Assembly: GCA_900546565.1 (NCBI GenBank)
Contig: URDC01000024.1
Coordinates: 1-26,194 of the forward strand
Length of the DNA stretch: 26,194 nt
Origin: an uncultured Opitutales bacterium
GTDB lineage: Bacteria > Verrucomicrobiota > Verrucomicrobiia > Opitutales > Intestinicryptomonadaceae
Direction of reading: 5' to 3'
Under the pieces are notes generated by a model. That model did not search any database. It was not told the DNA's origin and worked only from the letters and a program-made list of their open reading frames with translations. The stretch's first letter is position 1. Each line of letters starts with the position of its first letter. Made by a program: the position numbers and the translations under genes. Shown here piece after piece: positions 15,275-23,128 of the stretch.

Positions 15275-16663
15275 ATGAAAGTTTTACACTACATTTGCGC
15301 TTCGGGAATTAGCGGGGATATGAATTTGGCGGCTCTTGTCGATTTGGGAGTTGACGCCGAAAAGCTTGTAGCGGAGCTCGGCAAGCTGGGGCTTGCGGGC
15401 GAATGGAATCTGTCTTTTATGAAAGCGCAGAAGTGCGGAATTTGGGGGACTCGGGCGGTCGCGGACTGTTGCGGCGGAACTTCCGACTGCGACGGAAGTC
15501 GTCACGAACACGGGCACGGGCGCGGCGCGGAGCACACCCACTGTTGCGCGAATGGTGTTCACGAACACGGGCACGGTCAGGAACACGGGCACGGGCATAT
15601 TCACGAAGGAGAATGTTGTGGGCATACGCACGAAGCGGGGCACGAACACGGACATTCGGAGGGCAAACACGCCCACGCGCACGGGCGCAGTTTTGCGCAG
15701 ATTCGGGATTTGATTTTGTCGAGCGGGCTGAGCGGTTTTGTCAAGCGCAGGTCGGTCGGCGTATTTCGCCGGCTTGCGGAGGCGGAGGCGCGGATTCACA
15801 ACAAGGATGTTGACGATGTGCATTTTCATGAAGTCGGCGCGGTCGATTCTATTATCGACATTGTAGGCGGCGCGGTGTGTTTGGAGCTGCTGGGGGTCGA
15901 GAAAATTACGGTCGGATGTGTGGAGCTCGGCGGCGGGGTTGTGCGCTGCGCACACGGGGTTATGCCCGTGCCCGCGCCCGCGACGGCGGTGTTGGCGCAG
16001 GGTTTTGAGTGCTCGCTCGGCGGCGTTATGCACGAGGCCACGACGCCGACGGGAATGGCGTTTTTGGCGGAGTTCGCGGGCGGGTCTTCGCGGCTTGCGG
16101 GGCGCGTTGTCGGGCGCGGGATAGGTGTCGGGCAGCGCGACTGCGCGGAGCGGGCGAATGTCTTGCAGGTGCTTTTATGCGAATGCGGCGAGGCGGAAGT
16201 TTCGTCCGAAAAAACGTGTCCGACTGTTGGGGAGAAGGTCGCGCTTTTGGAGGCGAACATCGACGATATGACGCCCGAAGATGTCGCGTTTTTATGCGGG
16301 CGGCTTTTCGAGTCGGGCTGTTTGGACGTTTGGACGGAGGGAATTGTGATGAAGAAGTCGCGCGCGGCGGTCAAAGTATGCGCGTTGGCAAGGCCCGAAA
16401 ATGCGGAGGCTGCCGAAGCGGCGTTTTTTGCGGACTCGACGACGCTCGGGGTGCGGAGGTCTTTTATTTTGCGCGCCGTGGCGGAGCGCGAGGTTGTCGG
16501 GTTCAAGTCGGGTTTCGGCGATGTGCGCATGAAGCGTTCGAAGGTTTCGGGGCGCGCGAAGCTCGAATTCGAGGACGCCGCGCGGATTGCGCGCGAAACG
16601 GGAATGCCGATTATGTCGGTCAAAAAATCTGTCGAAAATGAATTCGAAAATACGAAACTTTGA
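15275..16663 (+). CDS. larC: LarC, nickel insertion enzyme for the nickel-pincer nucleotide cofactor
   Basis: LarC performs CTP-dependent insertion of nickel into the bisthiocarboxylated pyridinium mononucleotide to complete the NPN cofactor. The 462-residue protein begins with the family pattern SGISGDMNLAALVDLG (10-25). A histidine-rich stretch at 77-137 follows, with 20 histidines and cysteine pairs at 90-91 and 114-115, suited to nickel storage. DVDDVHFHEVGAVDSIIDIVG and the segment MHEATTPTGMAFLAEF lie in the middle, and EANIDDMTPEDVAFL near residue 330. In Lactobacillus plantarum LarC is split and needs a frameshift; here it is one open frame. ATG at 15275 is chosen from the conserved N-terminus; the frame is open upstream, but that part shows no family similarity. 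The end overlaps larE by 26 bases. Confidence 0.93.
   Translation: MKVLHYICASGISGDMNLAALVDLGVDAEKLVAELGKLGLAGEWNLSFMKAQKCGIWGTRAVADCCGGTSDCDGSRHEHGHGRGAEHTHCCANGVHEHGHGQEHGHGHIHEGECCGHTHEAGHEHGHSEGKHAHAHGRSFAQIRDLILSSGLSGFVKRRSVGVFRRLAEAEARIHNKDVDDVHFHEVGAVDSIIDIVGGAVCLELLGVEKITVGCVELGGGVVRCAHGVMPVPAPATAVLAQGFECSLGGVMHEATTPTGMAFLAEFAGGSSRLAGRVVGRGIGVGQRDCAERANVLQVLLCECGEAEVSSEKTCPTVGEKVALLEANIDDMTPEDVAFLCGRLFESGCLDVWTEGIVMKKSRAAVKVCALARPENAEAAEAAFFADSTTLGVRRSFILRAVAEREVVGFKSGFGDVRMKRSKVSGRAKLEFEDAARIARETGMPIMSVKKSVENEFENTKL
15500..15690 (+). repeat. Degenerate His/Gly codon repeats inside larC
   Basis: Units of the type CACGAACACGGGCACGG recur near 15503, 15558, 15583 and 15639, encoding HEHGHG-like blocks. 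The near-identical DNA suggests slippage or duplication within the metal-binding stretch. Confidence 0.7.
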
Positions 16664-17441
16664 GGCGTTGGTGCGCAGGTTCGGGCGCGTTGCGGTGTGC
16701 CTTTCGGGCGGCGTCGACAGTTCGGTTTTGCTGGCGTATTGCGTGCGGCTTTTGGGCTCGGGCAATGTTTTGGCGGTGCTCGGCACGGCGCGGTATATGA
16801 TTTCGTCGGAACTCGATTTCGCGCGGACTGTGGCGGCGCGGTTCGGCGCGGAATGCGCGGTCGCGGACGTTTCGGTTGCGGAGATTACGGATTCGAACCC
16901 CGTCGACAGATGCTATATTTGCAAGCGGGCGATTTTTTCCGCCGCCTGCTCGATTGCCGCGCGGCGCGGGATTGCGGCGGTTTTGGACGGTTCGAACTAC
17001 GACGATTTGCGCGAGAGCAGGCTCGGAATGCGGGCGAAGGACGAATGCGGGGTTCGCAGCCCGTTTATGGAGTGCGGCATAACGAAGGCGGAGATTCGCG
17101 CGTTGGCGGCGGAAGTGGGTGTCGGCGAATGCGCGGAGAAGATGTCGGCGACGTGTTTGATGACGCGTTTTGAATGCAACCGCGCGGTGTCGGATGCCGA
17201 CTTGCGGCGCGTGGCGGCGGTCGAGGATTTTCTGCGCGGAGAGGGCTTTGCGCTTTGTCGGGCGCGGGACTTCGGCGGGGCGATTGAAATTCAGGTCGCG
17301 CCCGAAATGGTCGCGCGGCTGGCGGAAGGCGCGGCGGCGCGTTCGAGGCTCGACGCGTTTATGGCGGCGGAGGGAATTGCGCGGTTCGGGGTTTCGAAAG
17401 ACGGCTACAAGTTCGGGTGCATGCAGAAAAGCGCGAAGTAG
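16638..17441 (+). CDS. larE: LarE, sulfur-transferring enzyme for the nickel-pincer nucleotide cofactor
   Basis: LarE adenylates the two carboxylates of the LarB product and converts them to thiocarboxylates. The 267-residue protein has the PP-loop SGGVDSS (23-29), the LarE block NPVDRCYICKRAIF (87-100) with a CxxC pair (C92, C95), LDGSNYDDL (116-124), and ATCLMTRF (171-178) with C173. In single-cysteine LarE the cysteine corresponding to C173 is sacrificed as sulfur donor. In the three-cysteine class, the cysteines hold a [4Fe-4S] cluster. C92, C95 and C173 would allow the cluster type, which is inference. The ATG at 16638 overlaps larC by 26 bases; it is 29 bases before larB. No Shine-Dalgarno is visible. 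Confidence 0.92.
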   Translation: MNSKIRNFEALVRRFGRVAVCLSGGVDSSVLLAYCVRLLGSGNVLAVLGTARYMISSELDFARTVAARFGAECAVADVSVAEITDSNPVDRCYICKRAIFSAACSIAARRGIAAVLDGSNYDDLRESRLGMRAKDECGVRSPFMECGITKAEIRALAAEVGVGECAEKMSATCLMTRFECNRAVSDADLRRVAAVEDFLRGEGFALCRARDFGGAIEIQVAPEMVARLAEGAAARSRLDAFMAAEGIARFGVSKDGYKFGCMQKSAK

Positions 17442-17470
17442 TAAATAGTTTATTTTATCGGATTTTGATT

Positions 17471-18217
17471 ATGAATATTAGGGATATTTTGGAGGGCGTG
17501 AAGTCGGGTTCGCTCGGCGTAGACGAGGCGGCGGGGCTGCTTGCGAAGACTTCGGTTGTCGATTTGGGACACACCAAGCTCGACTTCGACAGGCGGGCGC
17601 GGACGGGGTTCGGCGAAGTCGTGTTTGCGCAATCGAAGACTGTCGGGCAGGTTGTCGAGATTTTCCGCGCGTTCGAAAGCCGCCGTCAAAATGTTTTGGC
17701 TACGCGCGTTTCGGGCGAATGTATGGAGGCGTTGAAGGCGGAATTTGCGGATATAGAATGCTGCGAAATTGCGCGGACTGCCGTGTTGCGGTGCGCTGAA
17801 ATGCCCGAAAAGCGCGGATTGCTGGCGGTCGTGAGCGCGGGGACGGGCGATATGCCCGTCGCCGAGGAGGCGCGGGTGTGTGCGGAATTTTTCGGCGTGA
17901 ATGCCGCGGCTTTCTACGACTGTGGAGTTGCGGGGCTGCACAGGCTGCTTATGCATATCGACGAAATCCGAAAGGCGGACTGCGTCGTAGCGGTTGCGGG
18001 TATGGAGGGCGCGCTCGCGTCGGTCGTGGCGGGGCTTGTGAAAGTGCCGGTTGTCGCGGTGCCGACCTCGGTCGGCTACGGGGCGAATTTCGGCGGGCTT
18101 TCGGCGTTGCTTGCTATGCTCAATTCGTGCGCGAACGGCGTGGGTGTCGTTAATATTGACAACGGGTTCGGGGCGGCGTATAATGCGGCTCTAATAATTA
18201 AAGGCAGGAACGATTAA
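17471..18217 (+). CDS. larB: LarB, carboxylase/hydrolase of the nickel-pincer nucleotide pathway
   Basis: LarB carboxylates the pyridine ring of nicotinic acid adenine dinucleotide and hydrolyses its phosphoanhydride, the first step toward the NPN cofactor. The 248-residue protein shows the PurE-like fold signatures SAGTGDMPVAEEA (122-134), VAGMEGALASVVAGL (175-189) and VPTSVGYGANFGGLSALLAM (197-216). MLNSCANGVGVVNIDNGFGA follows. C220 corresponds to the catalytic cysteine (C221) that forms an adduct with the substrate ring in L. plantarum LarB. The order larC-larE-larB completes the pathway. No larA is present. ATG at 17471 gives the family-like N-terminus; the upstream extension overlaps larE. 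Confidence 0.93.
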   Translation: MNIRDILEGVKSGSLGVDEAAGLLAKTSVVDLGHTKLDFDRRARTGFGEVVFAQSKTVGQVVEIFRAFESRRQNVLATRVSGECMEALKAEFADIECCEIARTAVLRCAEMPEKRGLLAVVSAGTGDMPVAEEARVCAEFFGVNAAAFYDCGVAGLHRLLMHIDEIRKADCVVAVAGMEGALASVVAGLVKVPVVAVPTSVGYGANFGGLSALLAMLNSCANGVGVVNIDNGFGAAYNAALIIKGRND

Positions 18218-18241
18218 GCGAGAATATAGGGAGGTTTGTTT

Positions 18242-20197
18242 ATGAGAGGAAAGTTTTTTTCGAAATTTTGTGCGGTTGCCGCGGTTTTGGCGTGTGCCGC
18301 CGCGGTGTGTTTTGCGGACGAAAAGCCGCGTTTCGGCGCGTGCGCCCACCCCGTGAGAGCCCACGAGTTCCCGATTCACGAGCCAATGCTTGACGGGTAT
18401 CGCGACTGCGGGCTTAAAATTTTGCGCACCGATATGGACTGGCCGGCGATTGAGCGCAACGGAACGTATTCTTTCGAAAAGTTCGACAAGGTATTCGACT
18501 ATTCGCTGAGTCGGGGCGTGTCGGTTTTGGGCATTATCACGGGGCGGCTAAACGGCAGCGAAGACGCGTTTACCGCCACGGAAAAGTGGGCGAAATACAT
18601 TTCGGCGACTGTCGCGCACTTCAAGGGGCGCGTCGAAGACTGGGAGATTATAAACGAAGTCGACTGGGGAGGCTGGATTAAAAAATTCAAGGGCGACGTT
18701 CCGAAGCTCGCCGCCGAATATGCCCGCGTTTTGCGCGCGGCGCACGGCGCGGTCAAGAAGGCGAATCCTTCGGCGCGGGTGTTTTTTAGCGGAGTGGCGC
18801 AGATAAAGGGCAAGGCGAAATTCATCGAGGAAGTCTACAAGGCCGACCCGAAGATTGCCGAATGTTTCGATGTGATGAATGTCCACCGCTACTACGGCTA
18901 CGGCGTGCCCGAAGATTTATTGCGCGACGACCTGACGTATCTGGACGCGCTTATGAAGCAATACGGCGGCGCGAAGCCCGTGTGGCTTACTGAGACGGGC
19001 TGCAATTCCGCGCCCGTGCAGAAGACCGCCGCCGACATTGTGAGAATGTCGCTCGAAAGGCTCGGGATAAAAATCGACGGGCTGGAGCTTGCGGTTATCC
19101 GCGACCCCGCGTTCAACTGTTCGACGGACATGATTCTCGATTGGCCCCATCAAGTGTTTCCCGAAATCAAGAAATTCAAGACGATAAAATTTTCGGATTT
19201 CGAAAATCTCGACCCGAACAAAACGAAGGCGATTTTGCTGCCGCCGATGTCTCTGTTTGCGCAGGAGCACGTCGACAAGTTGCGCACTTATGTGGCGATG
19301 GGCGGTACGATTGTCTCAATCGGCGGGACTCCCGCGTGCGTGAGCCAGATTGCGGACGAAAACGGCCACTACAAACACCAGTATTTCGGCGGGGACGCGT
19401 TCCGCGTGGCTGTGCGGGCGTCGTGGCGTATGCGCGAGAAGAATCCCGACTTCCCGAAATATTTCGAGACGCGCGATTTGGTCGCCGAGAAGGGATTCGA
19501 GGCTCTCAAAACCGAAGGGGCGTTTTCGTCGGACACGCTTTTGCTCGACAAGCTCGACAAGCAGGACAAGTTCATTCCGATTATGGGCGCGAAGTTCGGC
19601 GGCAAAGTTTATCCGCTGGCGGGCATTGTAAAATACGGCGGGGATATGTCGGGCAATTTGATTATGATTTCCTCGCGGGTGAATTCGAACGGCTCGGAAA
19701 AATATCAGGCGGCGTTGCTGCCGCGGTATGTCATTGCGGCGTTGGCAAACGGGGTCGATGTCGTGCTGAATTACAGCTACCACTCCAACGGGCTGTATCC
19801 CGACGCGGAGGGGCACTTCGGGATAACGCGCTACGATTTAAGCCGCAAGCCCGCGTGGCATTCCTACAAGCTCGTTGCCGAGCTTTTGGGCGCGAAGGCG
19901 AAACCCGAGCTTAAAATAGACGGCAATGTGGCGGTTGCGCAATGGGTTCGCGCCGAAGACGGTTTGAAAGTGAAGGCAATTTGGAAGCTTTGCGAAGTGG
20001 AGGAAATCACCGTCGCGGTCAAGACCGACAAAGTTCCGCAGCGGATTGTGACGCGTTCGGGCAAGGACAAAAAACTTCCGAAATCGTCCGAATTCGAGCT
20101 GAAACTTTCGTTTGCGCCGACGTATATTTTCGGGGTCGGCAAACTCGAATACAAGGTGGTGTCGGCGTCGTCGGCGAAAGAGAAGGCGTCGCGATAA
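18242..20197 (+). CDS. Secreted clan GH-A glycoside hydrolase
   Basis: This 651-residue exported enzyme probably cleaves plant or host glycans. A signal peptide (1-25, cut after CFA) is followed by a TIM barrel (about 28-285). The likely acid/base is E139 in WEIINEV and the likely nucleophile is E251 in VWLTETGC, the two strand-end glutamates of clan GH-A (GH5/GH10/GH39/GH42-like). Family and substrate cannot be fixed by eye. Residues 300-400 look like the Rossmann-like domain seen after the barrel in beta-galactosidase-type enzymes (AILLPPMSLFAQEHVDKLRT, then GGTIVSIGGTPA). A beta-rich C-terminus follows. ATG at 18242 has GGGAGG seven bases upstream; an in-frame TTG two codons earlier is less likely. 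It lies 24 bases after larB with no terminator between, so it is probably co-transcribed with the lar genes. Confidence 0.82.
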   Translation: MRGKFFSKFCAVAAVLACAAAVCFADEKPRFGACAHPVRAHEFPIHEPMLDGYRDCGLKILRTDMDWPAIERNGTYSFEKFDKVFDYSLSRGVSVLGIITGRLNGSEDAFTATEKWAKYISATVAHFKGRVEDWEIINEVDWGGWIKKFKGDVPKLAAEYARVLRAAHGAVKKANPSARVFFSGVAQIKGKAKFIEEVYKADPKIAECFDVMNVHRYYGYGVPEDLLRDDLTYLDALMKQYGGAKPVWLTETGCNSAPVQKTAADIVRMSLERLGIKIDGLELAVIRDPAFNCSTDMILDWPHQVFPEIKKFKTIKFSDFENLDPNKTKAILLPPMSLFAQEHVDKLRTYVAMGGTIVSIGGTPACVSQIADENGHYKHQYFGGDAFRVAVRASWRMREKNPDFPKYFETRDLVAEKGFEALKTEGAFSSDTLLLDKLDKQDKFIPIMGAKFGGKVYPLAGIVKYGGDMSGNLIMISSRVNSNGSEKYQAALLPRYVIAALANGVDVVLNYSYHSNGLYPDAEGHFGITRYDLSRKPAWHSYKLVAELLGAKAKPELKIDGNVAVAQWVRAEDGLKVKAIWKLCEVEEITVAVKTDKVPQRIVTRSGKDKKLPKSSEFELKLSFAPTYIFGVGKLEYKVVSASSAKEKASR

Positions 20198-20302
20198 TCG
20201 CGGTTGTCGCGCCCCGAATTTTTGCTGGGCGGGCGCAACGGCGCGAAACTTTTCCGTCTTTGCGCGTTTATTTGGAATAATCAATTTTTATGGGAATAAA
20301 AT

Positions 20303-21073
20303 ATGGAACAATATTATTCTGAATTGGGGCTGATGGCCTCGGCTGCGATGTTGGGGGCTTTCCATACGCTGATTGGCCCCGACCACTATCTGCCGTTTGT
20401 GGCGTTGGCGAAATGTCGCAAATGGGGGATTTCTAAAACGATGCTTACCACGTTTATTTGCGGACTGGGACACACGATGTCTTCGATTGTTATCGGGTGT
20501 GTGGGCATCTTTATCGGTATGGGTGTCGGGGCTGTCGAACGCAGCGCGGAGGTGTTGCAATCGATAGACGGCAGCCGCGCGGATATTGTGAAATGGCTAT
20601 TTCTGGGCTTTGCGCTTGCGTATATGATTTACGGCGTCAAGCGCGGGTTGTCGAATTCGGCGCATATGCACAGGCATTTTGACGGAACGGTTCACTGCCA
20701 CGGAACCGACGGCGAAGTATCGGGTTGCGGTTGCGGAGGCGAAGACGCGCCGCTTGTCCAACATTCGCACTCCGCGCCGATGTCGAATTCGGCGAACTTC
20801 TGGGTGCTGTTCATTTTGTTCGTGCTCGGGCCGTGCGAGATTCTGATTCCGCTTGTAATGTATCCAGCCTCGCGCGGCGACTGGTTCGGGGTGCTCGGAA
20901 TTTCGTTTACGTTTTCGTTTGCGACGATTTTTACGATGATGGCATTAGTGTTCGCGCTGATGAAGGGCATGTCGAAGATTAACATCAAGACGAAATTTTT
21001 CGAAAAATGGAATTGCGCCATTACGGGATTTGTGTTCTTCTGTTGCGCGTTGTTAATGTTTATAGGTTTGTGA
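20303..21073 (+). CDS. Polytopic membrane protein, NiCoT/UreH-like candidate nickel transporter
   Basis: This 256-residue protein has about six helices. The first carries H21 followed by the motif GPDHYLPF (25-32, D27 and H28 in DH), reminiscent of the HxxxxDH metal motif of NiCoT permeases. A second helix has GLGHTMSS (54-61). A cytoplasmic-type loop (119-158) is loaded with His and Cys (HMHRH, HCHG, GCGCGG, QHSHS), typical of metal carriers such as RcnA. The second half has GPCEILIPLVMYP (176-188). The family is uncertain: NiCoT, UreH-like, or TauE-like. Its place after the lar cluster supports nickel uptake for LarC, parallel to the larMNQO transporter of L. plantarum. A gap of 105 bases without a clear terminator separates it from the glycosidase gene. 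Confidence 0.65.
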   Translation: MEQYYSELGLMASAAMLGAFHTLIGPDHYLPFVALAKCRKWGISKTMLTTFICGLGHTMSSIVIGCVGIFIGMGVGAVERSAEVLQSIDGSRADIVKWLFLGFALAYMIYGVKRGLSNSAHMHRHFDGTVHCHGTDGEVSGCGCGGEDAPLVQHSHSAPMSNSANFWVLFILFVLGPCEILIPLVMYPASRGDWFGVLGISFTFSFATIFTMMALVFALMKGMSKINIKTKFFEKWNCAITGFVFFCCALLMFIGL

Positions 21074-21074
21074 T

Positions 21075-23081
21075 ATGAAAAATTATTTATTTAGAGCTGT
21101 CGCTGTTTTTATCGCAGTTTTCGCGCTGGCTGGATGCGAAAAAAAAGTCGGGGAGGTGAAGTCGGATATTCCCGCCGAAGTTTCCGCCAAGATTGAGGCG
21201 GCGGCAAAGCGCAATTTTCCGTCGAATCCGCAGCTTGCAAAGCACTGGTCGGAAAAGCAGGTTGCCGCCTACAAGGAGTTCTCGTCTTTCGTGCCGTCGA
21301 TTCCCGTCGAGGAATATTCGAAGATTGTGCGCTATGCGCAGTCGATTGCGGGCGACGACTATGTCGCGCTAAACTCCGAAATCGGCGAGATGGTGCGCGA
21401 GGCTGAACTGCTGAAATCGCGCACGGGCTCACTTTCCGCCGACGAACATGCGTTCATAAAGGGACTTTTCGACGACGAAAACGTTATGGAATACCGCGCC
21501 GCTATGCGTTCGGCCATCGAGTGGTCGGGGGTTTTCGAGGATATGCGCTATTTGCAGAAGCGTTTCGACGAAAAGGATTTCGACGCGCTGAAAAAATCGT
21601 ATATGGAAACGTTGCGCCGCTCGCCCGAGACGGTTATGTCCAAGTTTTACGCCCAAAGCAGGGCGCGGGATTTTGTGGCGAACTTCACTTACCGCACTGT
21701 TCCGCCCGCCGAGATGGCGAATGTAAAGGCTCGGTTTGCAGAAAAGCATCCGGCCGACTTTGTGGCGCAAAAGCGCGAGATTGAAAAATACAACTGGCAC
21801 AAGCTTGGCGAGGAACTCGCACAGGCGAAGCTGCCGAAAGCCGAGCCGAATCCGAATCAGACCAAGGCCGCCCAGATTTTCAGGGACTGTGTGTTCACGA
21901 AGCGCGGCGAAGGCGACGATATCGACGTCGCGGTTTTGGTGAAGCTTCAAGGCAAGACTGCGATTCTTTGCTCGAAGAATTTCATTCCGCAGAAAATGCC
22001 CGTTGTTTTCGGAAATAGCAGGGGGCGTATTGTGTGCTCGCGCGCGATGATTTCGGAAGACTATCCGATTATCGCGCTCTTCCCCGACGAGGAGCCGAAG
22101 ATGTTCGAGCCCATCGAAGTGATTTCGGCGGCGGAATCTGCGAACATCGACAAGAAGGATTTGTATATGATTGCGCCCAACAGGGGCGGCTTTATGGGCA
22201 AGGGTTTGCGCGTGTTCTCGGAGGATTCGCAATTCCTGAACCTCGCGGAGGCGGACGCCCCGCAGACTACGCGCTCGGTGACGGTGAAGGCTCTCGACCG
22301 CAAGGCCGAAAAGATTATGATAAACATTTTGGACAAGTATTCGGTGGGCGAAAACGCGCTGGTTTTCGAGCCGAAGTCGCGCAAGCTGGTGTCGCTGGCG
22401 TTGCGCTATTACTCATACGGAATGATTGATATGGGCGGGCGCACGGGCAACGTCTTGGGGCACGAAAAAATGCAGATTCCCGACTTTGTGAGCTTTGTGC
22501 GCCAATTCGACGGCTCGGTGGGCGCGACCGCGTATGCGCCGACAAGTTCGGTGCGCTTTGTGCGTCTGACGGCTCTGACGCGCTGGTCGAAGCTCGATGT
22601 GGCGAAGTTTTGGCAGCAAAAGAATCTAATCCGCAAATACACCGATACGAACAACGACTATTTGAAGTTCCTTATCCGCGGCAATTATGGCGACGCGTTG
22701 CGTTCGGCGCGGATTTCGCGCATTGCGCAGAAATACAAAAACGACTTCGAAACGCGCAGTCTTTCGCGCGACTCGTTCGAGCGCAGGTATGAGTCGTTCA
22801 TCATCGAAATTTTGCATTCGATGCGCACGGATATGTACAAGATGGGAGACATCTCGCTAAATTCGAAAAACGTGTATTCGATATACCGCGGAGAGCTTCA
22901 ATACCAGATTGCGTTGCGCGAATCGATGTACAACTATATGAAAGAGTATATCAAGGACGGCAACATTACGGCGTTTATCGACAACGGTTTGGGCATAAGG
23001 GGCGACAACGCCGCGGGCACTGTAAATAATGTCACACGCGGTGGCGTCAAACGCGGAAATACGGTAAATTCGCTCAAATAA
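21075..23081 (+). CDS. Lipoprotein of unknown function
   Basis: This 668-residue protein has a lipoprotein signal with lipobox LAGC and acylated cysteine at 21. Position +2 is Glu, not the inner-membrane retention Asp, so outer-membrane sorting is likely. The mature part begins with about 200 helical residues, followed by a mixed domain (about 245-400) with two similar-looking beta-rich stretches and then a helical C-terminus with many Arg/Tyr residues. I recognise no family. The start follows the transporter stop by one base (TGATATG), so the two are coupled. A perfect -35 box follows four bases after its stop, showing that the next gene has its own promoter. Confidence 0.75.
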   Translation: MKNYLFRAVAVFIAVFALAGCEKKVGEVKSDIPAEVSAKIEAAAKRNFPSNPQLAKHWSEKQVAAYKEFSSFVPSIPVEEYSKIVRYAQSIAGDDYVALNSEIGEMVREAELLKSRTGSLSADEHAFIKGLFDDENVMEYRAAMRSAIEWSGVFEDMRYLQKRFDEKDFDALKKSYMETLRRSPETVMSKFYAQSRARDFVANFTYRTVPPAEMANVKARFAEKHPADFVAQKREIEKYNWHKLGEELAQAKLPKAEPNPNQTKAAQIFRDCVFTKRGEGDDIDVAVLVKLQGKTAILCSKNFIPQKMPVVFGNSRGRIVCSRAMISEDYPIIALFPDEEPKMFEPIEVISAAESANIDKKDLYMIAPNRGGFMGKGLRVFSEDSQFLNLAEADAPQTTRSVTVKALDRKAEKIMINILDKYSVGENALVFEPKSRKLVSLALRYYSYGMIDMGGRTGNVLGHEKMQIPDFVSFVRQFDGSVGATAYAPTSSVRFVRLTALTRWSKLDVAKFWQQKNLIRKYTDTNNDYLKFLIRGNYGDALRSARISRIAQKYKNDFETRSLSRDSFERRYESFIIEILHSMRTDMYKMGDISLNSKNVYSIYRGELQYQIALRESMYNYMKEYIKDGNITAFIDNGLGIRGDNAAGTVNNVTRGGVKRGNTVNSLK

Positions 23082-23084
23082 GTT

Positions 23085-23112
23085 TTGACAGCAAACGCCG
23101 TATTGATACAAT
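23085..23112 (+). promoter_or_regulatory. Strong predicted sigma-70 promoter that fixes the next gene's start
   Basis: TTGACA (23085-23090, 6/6) and TACAAT (23107-23112, 5/6) are 16 bases apart. The -10 box covers the ATG at 23111, so transcription would begin near 23119 and that ATG cannot be used. The next ATG, 23129, then has a leader of about 10 bases. Confidence 0.6.
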
Positions 23113-23128
23113 GATTCTTGTTTTTTTT

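Noticed and set aside
15505..15665. CRISPR-like array from the recurring CACGAACACGGGCACGG units
   Set aside because: The units lie in frame in larC, encode the His-rich stretch, and have irregular spacing.
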